A DNA stretch of 64,000 bases. Origin: Planctomycetota bacterium (GTDB lineage Bacteria > Planctomycetota > Planctomycetia > Pirellulales > PNKZ01). Shown here one piece after another: positions 18,331-28,848 of the stretch; the first letter of the stretch is position 1, and the number at the start of each line of letters is the position of its first letter. Location of the stretch: contig JAFEBQ010000026.1 in the NCBI GenBank assembly GCA_018242585.1, positions 79,527-143,526 of the forward strand, given 5' to 3'. A model generated the notes under the pieces. That model was not told where the DNA came from, made no database searches, and saw nothing but the letters and a program-made list of their open reading frames with translations. Both the position numbers and the translations under genes were made by a program.

Positions 18331-18465
18331 AACCCTTCTCCCTCCGGGAGAAGGTGGCCGAAGGCCGGATGAGGGTCACCGAACCATTGGAGCGCCGCTC
18401 CCGACTGACGCGCGACCCTCATCCGTCGGCTAGCGCCGCCACCTTCTCCCCGGGGGAGAAGGGTT
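18331..18465. repeat. 135-bp composite inverted repeat between convergent genes
   Basis: The left arm (18331-18377) and right arm (18414-18465) are near-complementary over about 47-52 bases. Each arm also contains its own small palindrome CTTCTCCC..GGGAGAAG. It lies exactly between modC (plus) and the nucleoside transporter (minus). It fits a REP/MITE-like element that also serves as a bidirectional terminator. Confidence 0.8.
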
Positions 18466-18501
18466 TAGCGAGGACTCTCTCGCCGCATCAGCACACCAGT
18501 C

Positions 18502-19728
18502 TCACGGAATCAACACACCGGCGACACAGGCGGTCATGAAGCACGCCAGCGTTCCGCCGATCATCGCCCGCAGGCCCAGTCGAGCTAGGTCGCGTTGCCG
18601 CTCCGGCGCGATCGCCCCGATGCCGCCGACGGTGATGCCGATCGAACCGAAGTTGGCAAAGCCGCACAGGGCGTAGGTCGTGATGATCGCGGAACGCTCG
18701 CTGAGCTTGCCTTGCTGCATCAGTTCGGCCAGATCGCGGTAGGCCAGAAACTCGTTGGTCGCCATTCGCAAACCCAGCAGCCGCCCCACCTCGCCGCACT
18801 CGTTGGCGTCCACGCCCATCAGCCAGGCGAAGGGCCAGAACAAATAGCCGAGTGCCACGTCAATCGACCAGGCCGCGCCGAACCAGCCGCCAACCCACCC
18901 CAGCAGCGCGTTGAGCATGGCAATCAACGCCAGGAACGCAATCAACATCGCCCCGACATTCATCGCGAGTTTCAGCCCATCGGCCGCGCCGACAACGACC
19001 GCTTCGATCGTGTTGGTCACCGTCGAGGGCAACTCGACCGCCGCTTTGCCCGAGGTCTGGGGCTCGTCGATCTCGGGCAACATGATCTTGGCGATCAGCA
19101 ATCCCGCCGGGGCCGAAATGACCGACGCCGTCAGCAAGTGCCCGGCGTCGATGCCAAAGCTGACATAGGCGGCCATCACGCCGCCGGCCACCGTGGCAAA
19201 GCCGCCCACCATTACGGCGTTCAGCTCCGAGTTGGTCATGCTGGCCAAATAGGGTCGAATGAACAGCGGCGCTTCGGTCATGCCGACAAAGATATTCGAC
19301 GCGGCGGACAAGCTTTCGGCCCCCGAGGTGCCGAGCGTCCATTGCATGAGCCGAGCCATCAACCGCACCAGCCGCTGCATCACCCCCAGGTGATACAACA
19401 ACGACATCAACGCCGAAAAGAAGATGATCGTCGGCAGCACGCTGAACGCGAACGACTGTAGCAACAGCCCGCGGTTCGGCTCGTCAACGCCAAAGACAAA
19501 CATCGACGCCTGGGTTACATATTCGAGTAGCCGCGTGAACAGATCGCCGGCTGCCTGGAACAATCGCCGTCCAAAACCGGTGCGCAGCACCAGCAGCGCA
19601 AAGCCAAATTGCAACACCAACCCGCCGACGATCACTCGCAGGCTGACGCGGCCGCGCCGCGAGCTGAGCAGCCAGGCCAGCCCGATCATTGCGAACAACC
19701 CGCACAGGCTGACAATACGGTGCGTCAC
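18502..19728 (-). CDS. concentrative nucleoside transporter (CNT/NupC family)
   Basis: 408 residues from GTG 19728 (GGGGAA about 10 bases upstream). A longer frame to 19929 is open, but its first 67 residues are charged, unlike the family, and would run almost to the divergent sthA start. A multi-spanning inner-membrane protein with hallmark CNT segments: NIFVGMTEAPLFIRPYL, then VMVGGFATVAGGVMAAYVSFGI, then LLGLRMATNEFLAYRDL, and a final GFANFGSIGITVGGIGAIAP. It imports nucleosides by proton or sodium symport; which ion is unclear. Convergent with modC. Confidence 0.9.
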   Translation of the reverse strand: MTHRIVSLCGLFAMIGLAWLLSSRRGRVSLRVIVGGLVLQFGFALLVLRTGFGRRLFQAAGDLFTRLLEYVTQASMFVFGVDEPNRGLLLQSFAFSVLPTIIFFSALMSLLYHLGVMQRLVRLMARLMQWTLGTSGAESLSAASNIFVGMTEAPLFIRPYLASMTNSELNAVMVGGFATVAGGVMAAYVSFGIDAGHLLTASVISAPAGLLIAKIMLPEIDEPQTSGKAAVELPSTVTNTIEAVVVGAADGLKLAMNVGAMLIAFLALIAMLNALLGWVGGWFGAAWSIDVALGYLFWPFAWLMGVDANECGEVGRLLGLRMATNEFLAYRDLAELMQQGKLSERSAIITTYALCGFANFGSIGITVGGIGAIAPERQRDLARLGLRAMIGGTLACFMTACVAGVLIP

Positions 19729-19937
19729 TGGCGGCAGTTCCCCACGGGTTTTCTGGCCGACCACGGCGGGCCGGCACGTACGTTTGAACGGCGTTAACGC
19801 GGCACTAGTCTCGCGCGAGTCGACTGCCGCAAATCGTACTGATTTGCTAGACTTGCCGCGACCCCCGCGCACTGCGCCACGTCCCCGAATTTCGCCGAGC
19901 AACCGCTCGGCGCCGAACGCGACCTGCAAAGGGAAAC

Positions 19938-21344
19938 ATGGCTAGCATTTCCGAATCGAAATACGACCTGGTGGTGATCGGCACTGGCCCGGGGGGCGAA
20001 GGCGCCGCCATGCAGGCCGTCAAACAAGGCCATTCGGTCGCGGTCGTCGAACGCTTTCACCAGATCGGCGGCGGCTGCACCCACTGGGGAACCATTCCCA
20101 GCAAGGCGCTGCGGTATTCGATCTTTCGGATGACCGAGGCCAACAGCAATCCGCTGTTCCGCGAGCGAATCGGCACGCTTCGCTTTTCGTTCTCGGAGCT
20201 GCGACGCTCGGCCCGTAGCGTGATCGAACGCCAGGTTGACATGCGGCGAGGGTTTTACGACCGAAATGATATTCCGATCTTCGGCGGCCACGCCACGTTC
20301 ATCGGTTCGCACACCGTCGAGGTCGACTCCGAAAGCGGCGCCAAGCGGCGGCTGACCGGCGACAAGATCGTGCTGGCCATGGGGGCGCGCCCCTATCGGC
20401 CACCCGATATCGACTTTTCGCACCCGCGCATCTTCGACAGCGACTCGATCCTGAGTCTGAACGAGACGCCTCATTCGATCACCGTGTACGGGGCGGGCGT
20501 GATCGGCTGCGAATACACGTCGATGTTTCGCAACCTGGAATGCAAGGTCAACCTGATCAACACGCGCGGCAAGCTGCTCGAGTTCCTCGATGACGAGATC
20601 ATCGACGCGCTCAGCTACCACATGCGCGACCGGGGCGTGCTGCTGCGTCACGGTGAAACCTACGAACGGGTCGAACCGCTCAACGACGGCGTGGTGCTGC
20701 ACCTGAAGTCGGGCAAGCAGCTCAAGACCGACATCCTGCTGTGGGCCAACGGTCGCACCGGCAACTCGGACAACATGAACTTGGAGCACATCGGCATCCA
20801 GCCGGACAAGCGCGGCAACATTCCGGTCAACGACGACTTCCAGACTTCGGTGCCGCATATCTACGCGGTCGGCGACGTCATCGGCATTCCGGCGTTGGCC
20901 AGCGCGGCCTACGTGCAAGGCCGCTTCGCCGCCACGCACGCATTCTGCGGCTGTGGCGATCACAAGATGGTCCGGGATATTCCGACGGGCATCTATACCA
21001 GCCCCGAAATCAGCTCACTGGGCAAGACCGAGCGCGAGTTGACCGAGGCGAACGTCCCGTACGAGATCGGCCACGCCTTGTTCAAGAGCCTGGCCCGCGC
21101 CCAGATCACTGGCCAGACGGCCGGCATGCTCAAGCTGCTGTTCCATCGCGAGACGCTGCAGCTACTGGGCATTCATTGCTTCGGCGCGAACGCTTCGGAA
21201 ATCATTCACATCGGCCAGGCCATCATGTCCCAGCCGGGCGAAGCGAACTCGTTGATGTACTTCATCAACACGACATTCAATTACCCGACCATGGCCGAAG
21301 CGTACCGCGTGGCGGCCCTGAACGGTTACAACCGGTTGTTCTAG
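19938..21344 (+). CDS. sthA: soluble pyridine nucleotide transhydrogenase SthA
   Basis: 468 residues. It transfers hydride between NADPH and NAD, balancing the two pools in the cytosol. It is a pyridine-disulfide-oxidoreductase-fold flavoprotein: FAD dinucleotide site [20 protein letters not shown] (residues 10-30), the [16 protein letters not shown] segment, where the first redox cysteine of dihydrolipoamide-dehydrogenase relatives is absent as is typical of SthA, the NAD(P) site [11 protein letters not shown], and the late FAD motif IYAVGDVIG. The C-terminal dimerisation domain ([18 protein letters not shown]) is complete. The divergent start lies about 210 bp from the nucleoside transporter start. 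Confidence 0.95.
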   Translation: MASISESKYDLVVIGTGPGGEGAAMQAVKQGHSVAVVERFHQIGGGCTHWGTIPSKALRYSIFRMTEANSNPLFRERIGTLRFSFSELRRSARSVIERQVDMRRGFYDRNDIPIFGGHATFIGSHTVEVDSESGAKRRLTGDKIVLAMGARPYRPPDIDFSHPRIFDSDSILSLNETPHSITVYGAGVIGCEYTSMFRNLECKVNLINTRGKLLEFLDDEIIDALSYHMRDRGVLLRHGETYERVEPLNDGVVLHLKSGKQLKTDILLWANGRTGNSDNMNLEHIGIQPDKRGNIPVNDDFQTSVPHIYAVGDVIGIPALASAAYVQGRFAATHAFCGCGDHKMVRDIPTGIYTSPEISSLGKTERELTEANVPYEIGHALFKSLARAQITGQTAGMLKLLFHRETLQLLGIHCFGANASEIIHIGQAIMSQPGEANSLMYFINTTFNYPTMAEAYRVAALNGYNRLF

Positions 21345-21360
21345 TCAACGGTCGAAGACG

Positions 21361-22470
21361 CTACGCCGAGCGGCTTTGCCACCAACCGCGAAGGTGTCGC
21401 GCGGCGCGTAGTGCCGACGCCCGCAGACCCGGGCCAAAGTGAGTGTAACGCGCGACCCGAGCGCTGCGCGTTCGCCAATGCCGCTTGCAATCCACGTAGT
21501 CGACTCCGAGGTCGATCATCGTGTCGCCGCGGGCAAAGCTGTCGGCGATCCAGTGTCGCAGCAACACGGAACCAGCGCCGGACTTCGAGACCCGCGGGTC
21601 GAAACCCATGCGCAAACCGAACACGTTCCCTTGGCCTTGATACCCATAGGCAAACGCCGCCGGCTGGCCGTTGACCTTGAGCAAGGCCACATCCGCCGCG
21701 CCAGCGCGGCAAGCCGTTACGTGCATCTCGCGCAAGAAGTCGCGAATCGCCGGGCTGGTGATCGTCGTGCCATCGTCGCGATCGGCTTGCCAACTGGCGG
21801 CGGCCACTTGCTCGCAGGCGTCGTAAAGATCGAACCGCGGGGCATCATCGTCGTGCCGGACGCCCGTGGGCCGGTATCGCACGAATTCGACCGTGCCATG
21901 CGCGGCCAGGGTCTGCTCGGCGCGACGAATGTTGCCGCGAAAGTGTTTCGAGCGGCCGCGCCAATATTCGTCCCAAGTGCCGCGCAGCTCAATTTGTGAC
22001 GAGGCGCCTTCGGTGCGTTCGATCGTCGGCAAGCCAACCGTCGCCAGGGCGGTCGCCGTCCGCCGCGCGTCGCTGCCGTCGGCGTCGACCCATGGCAGAT
22101 CGATCACATCCCAATCGCGCTCGGTCGATTGCAGGTAGCGCAATGCCGCGGCGAGCGTGGCGGCGGGCTGCGAAGTGATCGGCCCGTAGAATGAGCCCCA
22201 ACAATCCAGCGGATACGTCAAGGCGCGAATCGTGCCGAGTCGCGTTCGTTGCCGGCGCACGACCAGCGGGACGATGCCGATCACGTCGCCGGCAGCCTCG
22301 ACCACCAGCACGCGCAGCCGCTGTTCCGCCCCATAATGCCCCCAATACGTCATCAGCCAGTCGAGCGACTGAAAGAACGTCGCCCCTCGAGTGCGCAGGA
22401 GGAGCGACTGCCAGACGAGCCGCAGGGGTTCCAACTGGGCCGGGTCGTTGATTTCGTGAACGTGCGTCAT
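21361..22470 (-). CDS. FemAB/CelD-type GNAT N-acyltransferase
   Basis: 369 residues from ATG 22470 (MTHVHEI); an upstream in-frame ATG at 22545 would add 25 Arg-rich residues with no family look. The C-terminal part (about 160-330) matches the acetyltransferase 6 domain found in CelD/BcsL and FemAB-like proteins: FRGNIRRAEQTLAAHG, QPAAFAYGYQGQGNVFGLRMGFDPRVSKSGAGSVLLRHWIADSFARG, and DLGVDYVDCKRHW. Such proteins often acylate or aminoacylate cell-surface polymers. There is no signal peptide. It ends 17 bp from the convergent sthA stop. The exact substrate is unknown. Confidence 0.87.
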   Translation of the reverse strand: MTHVHEINDPAQLEPLRLVWQSLLLRTRGATFFQSLDWLMTYWGHYGAEQRLRVLVVEAAGDVIGIVPLVVRRQRTRLGTIRALTYPLDCWGSFYGPITSQPAATLAAALRYLQSTERDWDVIDLPWVDADGSDARRTATALATVGLPTIERTEGASSQIELRGTWDEYWRGRSKHFRGNIRRAEQTLAAHGTVEFVRYRPTGVRHDDDAPRFDLYDACEQVAAASWQADRDDGTTITSPAIRDFLREMHVTACRAGAADVALLKVNGQPAAFAYGYQGQGNVFGLRMGFDPRVSKSGAGSVLLRHWIADSFARGDTMIDLGVDYVDCKRHWRTRSARVARYTHFGPGLRASALRAARHLRGWWQSRSA

Positions 22471-22757
22471 GGGACCGGGAACAACGTGCAATCTCGGTGC
22501 CACCCGGCGCGATCGCGGCCTCGGCCGACGGTTCAGCGTGCGCAAGTCCTTACCCGGCGGGCGTCGCCGCCACAGTCGGCGAGTGCGCCGGGCCGTGGCC
22601 GCCTACCGCTTGATGTTGCCAAAAGGCAACACGGCGCGGCCGATTCGCCTCACTGGACCGGCCAGTTGCGTACCCGACCCAGGGTGTGCATCATGCCTGC
22701 TGGTTTGCGTGATTTGCCGAATCGCCCGCTGGGTCGTCCGCCGAAAGGAATGTTGCC

Positions 22758-24464
<1,707 letters not shown>

Positions 24465-24477
24465 CCGTCTCTCGCAC

Positions 24478-24500
24478 GCCCCCGGTCATTGACCGGGGGC
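24478..24500. repeat. GCCCCCGGTCA-T-TGACCGGGGGC palindrome
   Basis: A perfect 11-bp stem with a one-base centre, 13 bp after the FAD oxidoreductase stop. There is no U-tract. A near copy lies at 27460-27482 after groES. Confidence 0.75.
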
Positions 24501-24640
24501 TAATGTCTCGTGGCGGAACGAATTGACGATGCCAAATCGTTGCGTTCCACCGAGTGGGAGTTTATCGTAAATGTCCCCGTCGAATCCCACCCCTATCGTT
24601 CTCTCTGCTTAAGCATGCTCTCACAGAGGAGTCGTTGGCC

Positions 24641-25930
24641 GTGATCGACCGCCCCGCACCTTCGCGTCGTACGTTTCTCAAGACTTCGACCGCGGCGCTT
24701 GCCGCGCCGACCATTGTTCCCGCCACGGTGTTCGCCAAGGACGACCGTCCGGCCCCGAGCGACCGTGTGGTCGTCGGCTCGATCGGCGTCGGCGACTTGG
24801 GACGCCGGCATCACCTGAACAACAAGTTGCTCAAGAACCCGCGCATCGATGTGGGCGCGGTCTGCGACGTCGATCGCAATCACCGCGACGCCGCGGTGGC
24901 CGACGTGCTGGAAAAGACCCAGCGTCGCATTGAGGGGTACAAGGACTTCCGCGATCTGTGCGACCGCAAGGACATCGACGCGGTGCTGATCGCCACGCCC
25001 GACCATTGGCACGCCCTGACCTCGATCTATGCCATGGAAGCCGGCAAGGACGTCTACTGCGAAAAGCCGCTGACGCTCACGATCGAAGAAGGTCGCAAGA
25101 TGGTCGAGTCGGCCCGCCGCTACGGCACCGTGTTCCAGACCGGCAGCCAGCAGCGCAGCGAAGGCCCGTTTCGCCAGGCCGTCGAACTGATTCTGAACGG
25201 CAAGATCGGCAAGTTGGTGCGCATCGACGCGGTGATCGGCAACATCGACGCCGGCGTCTGGCAAAAGCCCACCACACCGCCGCCGGAACTGGACTGGAAC
25301 TTCTGGCTCGGTCCCGCTCCGTGGGCCGAATACTTCCCGAACCGTTGCCATTACCAGTTCCGCTGGTTCAGCGATTACTCGGGGGGCAAGATGACCGACT
25401 GGGGCGCGCACCACTTGGACATCTCGCAATGGTCAATGGGCATGGACAAGAGCGGCCCGGTTCGCGTCTCGGGGCAAGGAACCTATTACCCCGATGGCCC
25501 GCACGACGTGGCTGGCAAGTTCGACGTGTTGTACCACTATGCCAACGGCGTCGAGTTGCACTGCCACAGCGAGGGGGACAACGGCATCAAGTTCACCGGC
25601 ACCGATGGCTGGGTCTTTGTCACCCGCGACAAGAAGAAGTTCGCCGCCCACGACATGGAACTGACCAAGTGGGAAGCGGGCGAGAACGACATTCAACTGC
25701 CGCGGAACAACGGCCACCACGACAACTGGCTCGACTGCATCAAGTCGCGACAGCGGCCAATTTGCGATGTGGAAATCGGTCACCGGTCGGCTACGGTGTG
25801 TCACCTGGGAAGCATCGCCCTGCGAATGGGTCGCGAGCTGAAATGGGATCCGGAGAAAGAGCAGTTCGTCGGCGACGAACAGGCCAATCTGATGACCAGC
25901 CGGCCGATGCGCGCCCCGTGGCGCGTCTAG
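24641..25930 (+). CDS. Tat-exported Gfo/Idh/MocA family oxidoreductase
   Basis: 429 residues from GTG 24641, with GAGGA about 10 bases upstream; the frame is open further upstream but that part is not protein-like. The N-terminus reads PSRRTFLKTSTAALAA, a twin-arginine signal. The NAD(P)-binding Rossmann fold begins VVVGSIGVGDLGRRH. The family EKP motif is in VYCEKPLTLT, and the substrate domain has WNFWLGPAPWAEYFP and GGKMTDWGAHHLDISQW. The Gfo/Idh/MocA family oxidises or epimerises sugars and cyclitols. Export with bound cofactor through Tat is typical in planctomycetes. The substrate is unknown. Confidence 0.91.
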   Translation: MIDRPAPSRRTFLKTSTAALAAPTIVPATVFAKDDRPAPSDRVVVGSIGVGDLGRRHHLNNKLLKNPRIDVGAVCDVDRNHRDAAVADVLEKTQRRIEGYKDFRDLCDRKDIDAVLIATPDHWHALTSIYAMEAGKDVYCEKPLTLTIEEGRKMVESARRYGTVFQTGSQQRSEGPFRQAVELILNGKIGKLVRIDAVIGNIDAGVWQKPTTPPPELDWNFWLGPAPWAEYFPNRCHYQFRWFSDYSGGKMTDWGAHHLDISQWSMGMDKSGPVRVSGQGTYYPDGPHDVAGKFDVLYHYANGVELHCHSEGDNGIKFTGTDGWVFVTRDKKKFAAHDMELTKWEAGENDIQLPRNNGHHDNWLDCIKSRQRPICDVEIGHRSATVCHLGSIALRMGRELKWDPEKEQFVGDEQANLMTSRPMRAPWRV

Positions 25931-25996
25931 TCGCCCGACGGTCCCGCTCGTTTCACCCCAGCCATTCTTAAGCCAGCCAGCACAGGAATCTTTAAT

Positions 25997-26917
25997 ATGC
26001 CAATCGATGTTGAAATCAAGGTTGATGTCGCCGTGGGTGACAAGGCCAAGAAACCGGCGGCCGACCAAAGGCCCGCTGCCGCTTCCAAGCCCGCCACAGC
26101 CGCGAAGACCGACGAAAAGAAAGACGCCAAGCCGGCCGAGAAGAAAGAGCCCCCCCGGCCCGAATTGCCGAAAGGCGAGATCGGCGACTTGTGCAAAGAG
26201 CTGGCCTCGGGGGACCAACTGCGGATGTATCACGGCCGGGTGAAGCTCACGGCCAAGTGGACGGCCGCCGGCGCGCCGGGGAAGGAAAATGAACGCACGA
26301 AACTGGCCAAGGATTTGGCGGCCTGCTTGCCGGCGCTGCAGCCCGAGAAGGACAAGCGCGGCGAGCCGACCGAGACATCGATGAAGCAAGTCGCGGCGTG
26401 CCAGGAACTGTTCCGCGTGTTGTCGCTGGTCGGCGGCGCGGGGGAAGTTGGCGCGGTGGCCGCGTGCCTGAAGCAGATCGACCTGCGCGAGACAGCCCGC
26501 TACTGCCTCGAGCGCTTGAACTGCCAGGAAGCGACCGATGCGCTGGTCAACGCCTTGCGCACCCTGTCGGGGAACGAGTTCCGTTGCGGCTTGCTGAACA
26601 GTTTGGCGCGTAAGTCGGGCTCGAACGTCAATGCCGCGTTGAAGGAGTGCCTGGGCGAGAAGGGCACCGCGGTTCGTTTGGCGGCGGTCGAGGCGCTGGC
26701 CAATCAGCCCGAGTTGGAAAACGACGCCGCCATCGCTTCGGTCAAGTTGAACGGCCGTGGCGCGGCGCGCGTGATCCGGGCACGGCTGCGGTTGGGCTAC
26801 ACGCTATTGAAGGCCGATCGGAAGGATCAGGCGCGCAAGGTGTTCGATGCGATTGGCGCGGGCCCCTGCACCGAGTGGCAAAAGAAGGCGGTCGAAGTGG
26901 CCATGCAGGCCTGCTAA
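25997..26917 (+). CDS. HEAT-repeat-like protein with charged N-terminal linker
   Basis: 306 residues, AGGAA ribosome-binding site before ATG. Residues 1-60 are a Lys/Ala/Pro-rich low-complexity tail (KPAADQRPAAASKP, KKDAKPAEKKEPP). From about 60 on it is all alpha-helical, with paired helices such as ATDALVNALRTLSGNEFRCGLLNSLA and AVRLAAVEALANQPELENDAAI, which look like HEAT/PBS-lyase-type repeats. The last segment (LGYTLLKADRKDQARKVFDAI) is TPR-like. No signal peptide, so probably a cytoplasmic binding scaffold. Function unknown. It follows the Gfo/Idh/MocA gene by 66 bp. Confidence 0.8.
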   Translation: MPIDVEIKVDVAVGDKAKKPAADQRPAAASKPATAAKTDEKKDAKPAEKKEPPRPELPKGEIGDLCKELASGDQLRMYHGRVKLTAKWTAAGAPGKENERTKLAKDLAACLPALQPEKDKRGEPTETSMKQVAACQELFRVLSLVGGAGEVGAVAACLKQIDLRETARYCLERLNCQEATDALVNALRTLSGNEFRCGLLNSLARKSGSNVNAALKECLGEKGTAVRLAAVEALANQPELENDAAIASVKLNGRGAARVIRARLRLGYTLLKADRKDQARKVFDAIGAGPCTEWQKKAVEVAMQAC

Positions 26918-26937
26918 CGCAGCTTCAAGTAACCAAG

Positions 26938-26996
26938 AGCCGGGGACGTAACCCCCGGTTTGCGTTAGGGCTAACCCCGGACTTACGTCCGGGGCT
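26938..26996. repeat. AGCC..GGGGACGTAA / TTACGTCCGGGGCT inverted repeat
   Basis: The arms at 26938-26960 and 26973-26996 are nearly complementary (CCGGGGACGTAACCCCGG type) around a short spacer. It lies just after the HEAT-like gene and before groES. No T-run follows. Confidence 0.7.
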
Positions 26997-27141
26997 CCTT
27001 TGGTATCGTCGGTTTCTTCCAATAGGTAATCCCCGCATTTCGCCTGCCATTGAATTGCCACGTCCCAGGTGCGACAATCGGCGGCCAACCGCGGTCGACT
27101 GCCGACGACACGCGGCGAACTATCATCGAGTAATCTTCAAC

Positions 27142-27429
27142 ATGCGAATTGTCCCTTTGGGTGACCACGTCGTGGTCAAGCGTCTCGACGCCGAGGAAAC
27201 CACCACGGGGGGCGTCATCCTGCCCGAGTCGGCCCAGTCGCCGCCGCAACAAGGCCGAGTGCTGTCGGTCGGCGATGGCCGCACCTTGCCCGACGGCTCG
27301 CGCGCCGCGCCAATGGTAGGCGAAGGGGACCGGGTGCTGTTTCCGCAGTATTCAGGTCAGGAACTGCTGATCGATGGGCAGAAGCTGCTGATCCTGCGCG
27401 AAGACGACCTGCTGGCGATTGTGCATTAG
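27142..27429 (+). CDS. groES: co-chaperonin GroES
   Basis: 95 residues from ATG 27142 (MRIVPLGDHVVVKRLD). All GroES landmarks are present: the mobile loop ETTTGGVILPESAQSPPQQGRV, roof and base strands, and the C-terminal EDDLLAIVH. It caps GroEL during protein folding. No groEL lies downstream within the window: the next gene is an unrelated squalene-cyclase-repeat protein. This is therefore an orphan copy. Planctomycetes often carry several groES/groEL copies. No CIRCE (HrcA) operator was seen in the 220 bp upstream, so heat control by HrcA is not supported. Confidence 0.93.
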   Translation: MRIVPLGDHVVVKRLDAEETTTGGVILPESAQSPPQQGRVLSVGDGRTLPDGSRAAPMVGEGDRVLFPQYSGQELLIDGQKLLILREDDLLAIVH

Positions 27430-27459
27430 TAACGCTGGTCGTTAGATCACAAGCACAAG

Positions 27460-27482
27460 ACCCCCGGTCATTGACCGAGGGC
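27460..27482. repeat. second copy of the CCCCGGTCA palindrome
   Basis: CCCCCGGTCATTGACCGAGGGC, the same sequence as at 24478-24500 with one base changed in the right arm, and again placed just after a stop codon (groES ends at 27429). It is followed by the same GCTAA. Confidence 0.7.
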
Positions 27483-27628
27483 TAAAGTCGAAGTCACGTT
27501 GACGCTGTCACGATTCGCATCTTTTTTCGCTCCGGCTTGATACAATCGAGCTAGTGGCCCGTCGTAGTCGGCATGGAAGCCCGGCTATTGCCGTCGCCGT
27601 CGTCCGATTTCCCTGGGAGGAGCGTGAA

Positions 27629-28765
27629 ATGTTCCGTTCTCTGAGCACTGCTTTCTTGGTGGTTACCGTGGCGGCGACTGGACTTGCGCCGGCGTGCCAG
27701 GCGGCGAGTCCAAGCCTGAGCGGCGACGCGCTGGCCAAGGCCCGTGGACAGGCGGTCGCCAAGGCGGTCGAGTTCCTGCGCGCGAAGGGGCAAGCGGCTG
27801 ACGGTTCGTTCACGGCGCCGGCAGGGCCGGCGGTGACGGCCCTGGTGGCCACGGCCATGCTGCGCAGCGGCCGCACGCCCGACGATCCGACCGCGGCGGC
27901 GGCGCTCAAGTACCTGGACCAGTTCGTCCAGCCCGATGGGGGCGTCTTCAAGCCCGACACCAATCACGCCAACTACGAAACCTGTCTGGCGCTGGTCTGC
28001 TTTATCGAAGCCAACAAGGATGGTCGCTATAACGACCGGATTGCCAAGGCTCACAAGTACATCAAGTCGCTGCAGTGGGACGAAAGCGAAGGACACGACC
28101 CGAACAATCCTGCGTATGGCGGCGCAGGTTACGGCAAGAGCAAGCGTCCCGACCTGTCGAACACCAGCTTCTTTCTCGACGCGCTCAAGGCCGCTGGCGA
28201 TGGCCCGGACGATCCAGCCATCAAGAAGGCGCTCGTTTTCGTCTCGCGCTGCCAGAACCTGGAATCCGAAGCCAACACCACCGAGTTCGCCGCCAAGAAC
28301 CCTGACGGCGGCTTTTACTACACCCCGGCCGGCGGCGGCAACAGCCAGGCGGGCAAGACCGACGAAGGAGGCCTGCGCAGCTACGCCTCAATGACCTATG
28401 CAGGGCTGAAGAGCATGATCTATGCCGGCCTGACGCCCAACGATCCTCGGGTAAAGGCGGCGCTCGAATGGCTGGGCAAGCACTACACGCTGGAAAGCAA
28501 CCCGGGCATGGCGGACGCCGGCTTGTACTACTATTACACCACGTTTGCCAAGGCGCTCGACGCAATGGGGCAGGAATCGTTCACCGACAACCAAGGGGGA
28601 GCTCACCGCTGGCGCGACGAGCTGGCCAACGAGCTGATCCGCCGACAGCGCGAGGACGGGTCGTGGGCCAACGAAAATGCCCGCTGGATGGAGGGTGACC
28701 CCAATCTGGTGACCGGCTATGCTTTACTGGCGCTGAGCTATTGCCAGCCGACGGCCAAGCCCTAG
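27629..28765 (+). CDS. exported prenyltransferase/squalene-cyclase-repeat protein
   Basis: 378 residues from ATG 27629, preceded by GGGAGG at 8 bases. A signal peptide (FRSLSTAFLVVTVAATGLAPACQA) is followed by an alpha/alpha toroid of the prenyltransferase/squalene oxidase-repeat superfamily: VEFLRAKGQAADGSFTAPAG, YLDQFVQPDGGVFKPD, NPDGGFYYTPAG, LIRRQREDGSWAN. The catalytic DxDD of squalene-hopene cyclases was not seen, so a cyclase role is doubtful. Such exported members are frequent and uncharacterised in planctomycetes. A strong hairpin with T-run after the stop probably terminates the transcript and overlaps the next gene's ribosome-binding site. Confidence 0.88.
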   Translation: MFRSLSTAFLVVTVAATGLAPACQAASPSLSGDALAKARGQAVAKAVEFLRAKGQAADGSFTAPAGPAVTALVATAMLRSGRTPDDPTAAAALKYLDQFVQPDGGVFKPDTNHANYETCLALVCFIEANKDGRYNDRIAKAHKYIKSLQWDESEGHDPNNPAYGGAGYGKSKRPDLSNTSFFLDALKAAGDGPDDPAIKKALVFVSRCQNLESEANTTEFAAKNPDGGFYYTPAGGGNSQAGKTDEGGLRSYASMTYAGLKSMIYAGLTPNDPRVKAALEWLGKHYTLESNPGMADAGLYYYYTTFAKALDAMGQESFTDNQGGAHRWRDELANELIRRQREDGSWANENARWMEGDPNLVTGYALLALSYCQPTAKP

Positions 28766-28813
28766 TCGCTTTGCAGGCGACGTCGCCCTAGAAGCGACAA
28801 CGGTAAACAACAG

Positions 28814-28847
28814 GCCTCTGGCGGCTCGCTGCTGCCGGAGGCTTTTT
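28814..28847 (+). terminator. intrinsic terminator hairpin overlapping the next gene's ribosome-binding site
   Basis: A 12-bp stem (GCCTCTGGCGGC with GCTGCCGGAGGC, two G-T wobbles), 5-base loop TCGCT, then five T. The GGAGG in the 3' arm (28837-28841) is 7 bases before the ATG at 28849 and is the only Shine-Dalgarno candidate for that gene. The hairpin would therefore both end the upstream transcript and hide the ribosome site. Confidence 0.75.
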
Positions 28848-28848
28848 C

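Noticed and set aside
19729-19929. N-terminal extension of the nucleoside transporter
   Set aside because: 67 charged residues unlike the family, reaching almost to the divergent sthA start.
26918-27141. CIRCE operator for groES
   Set aside because: No TTAGCACTC/GAGTGCTAA inverted repeat in the upstream region.
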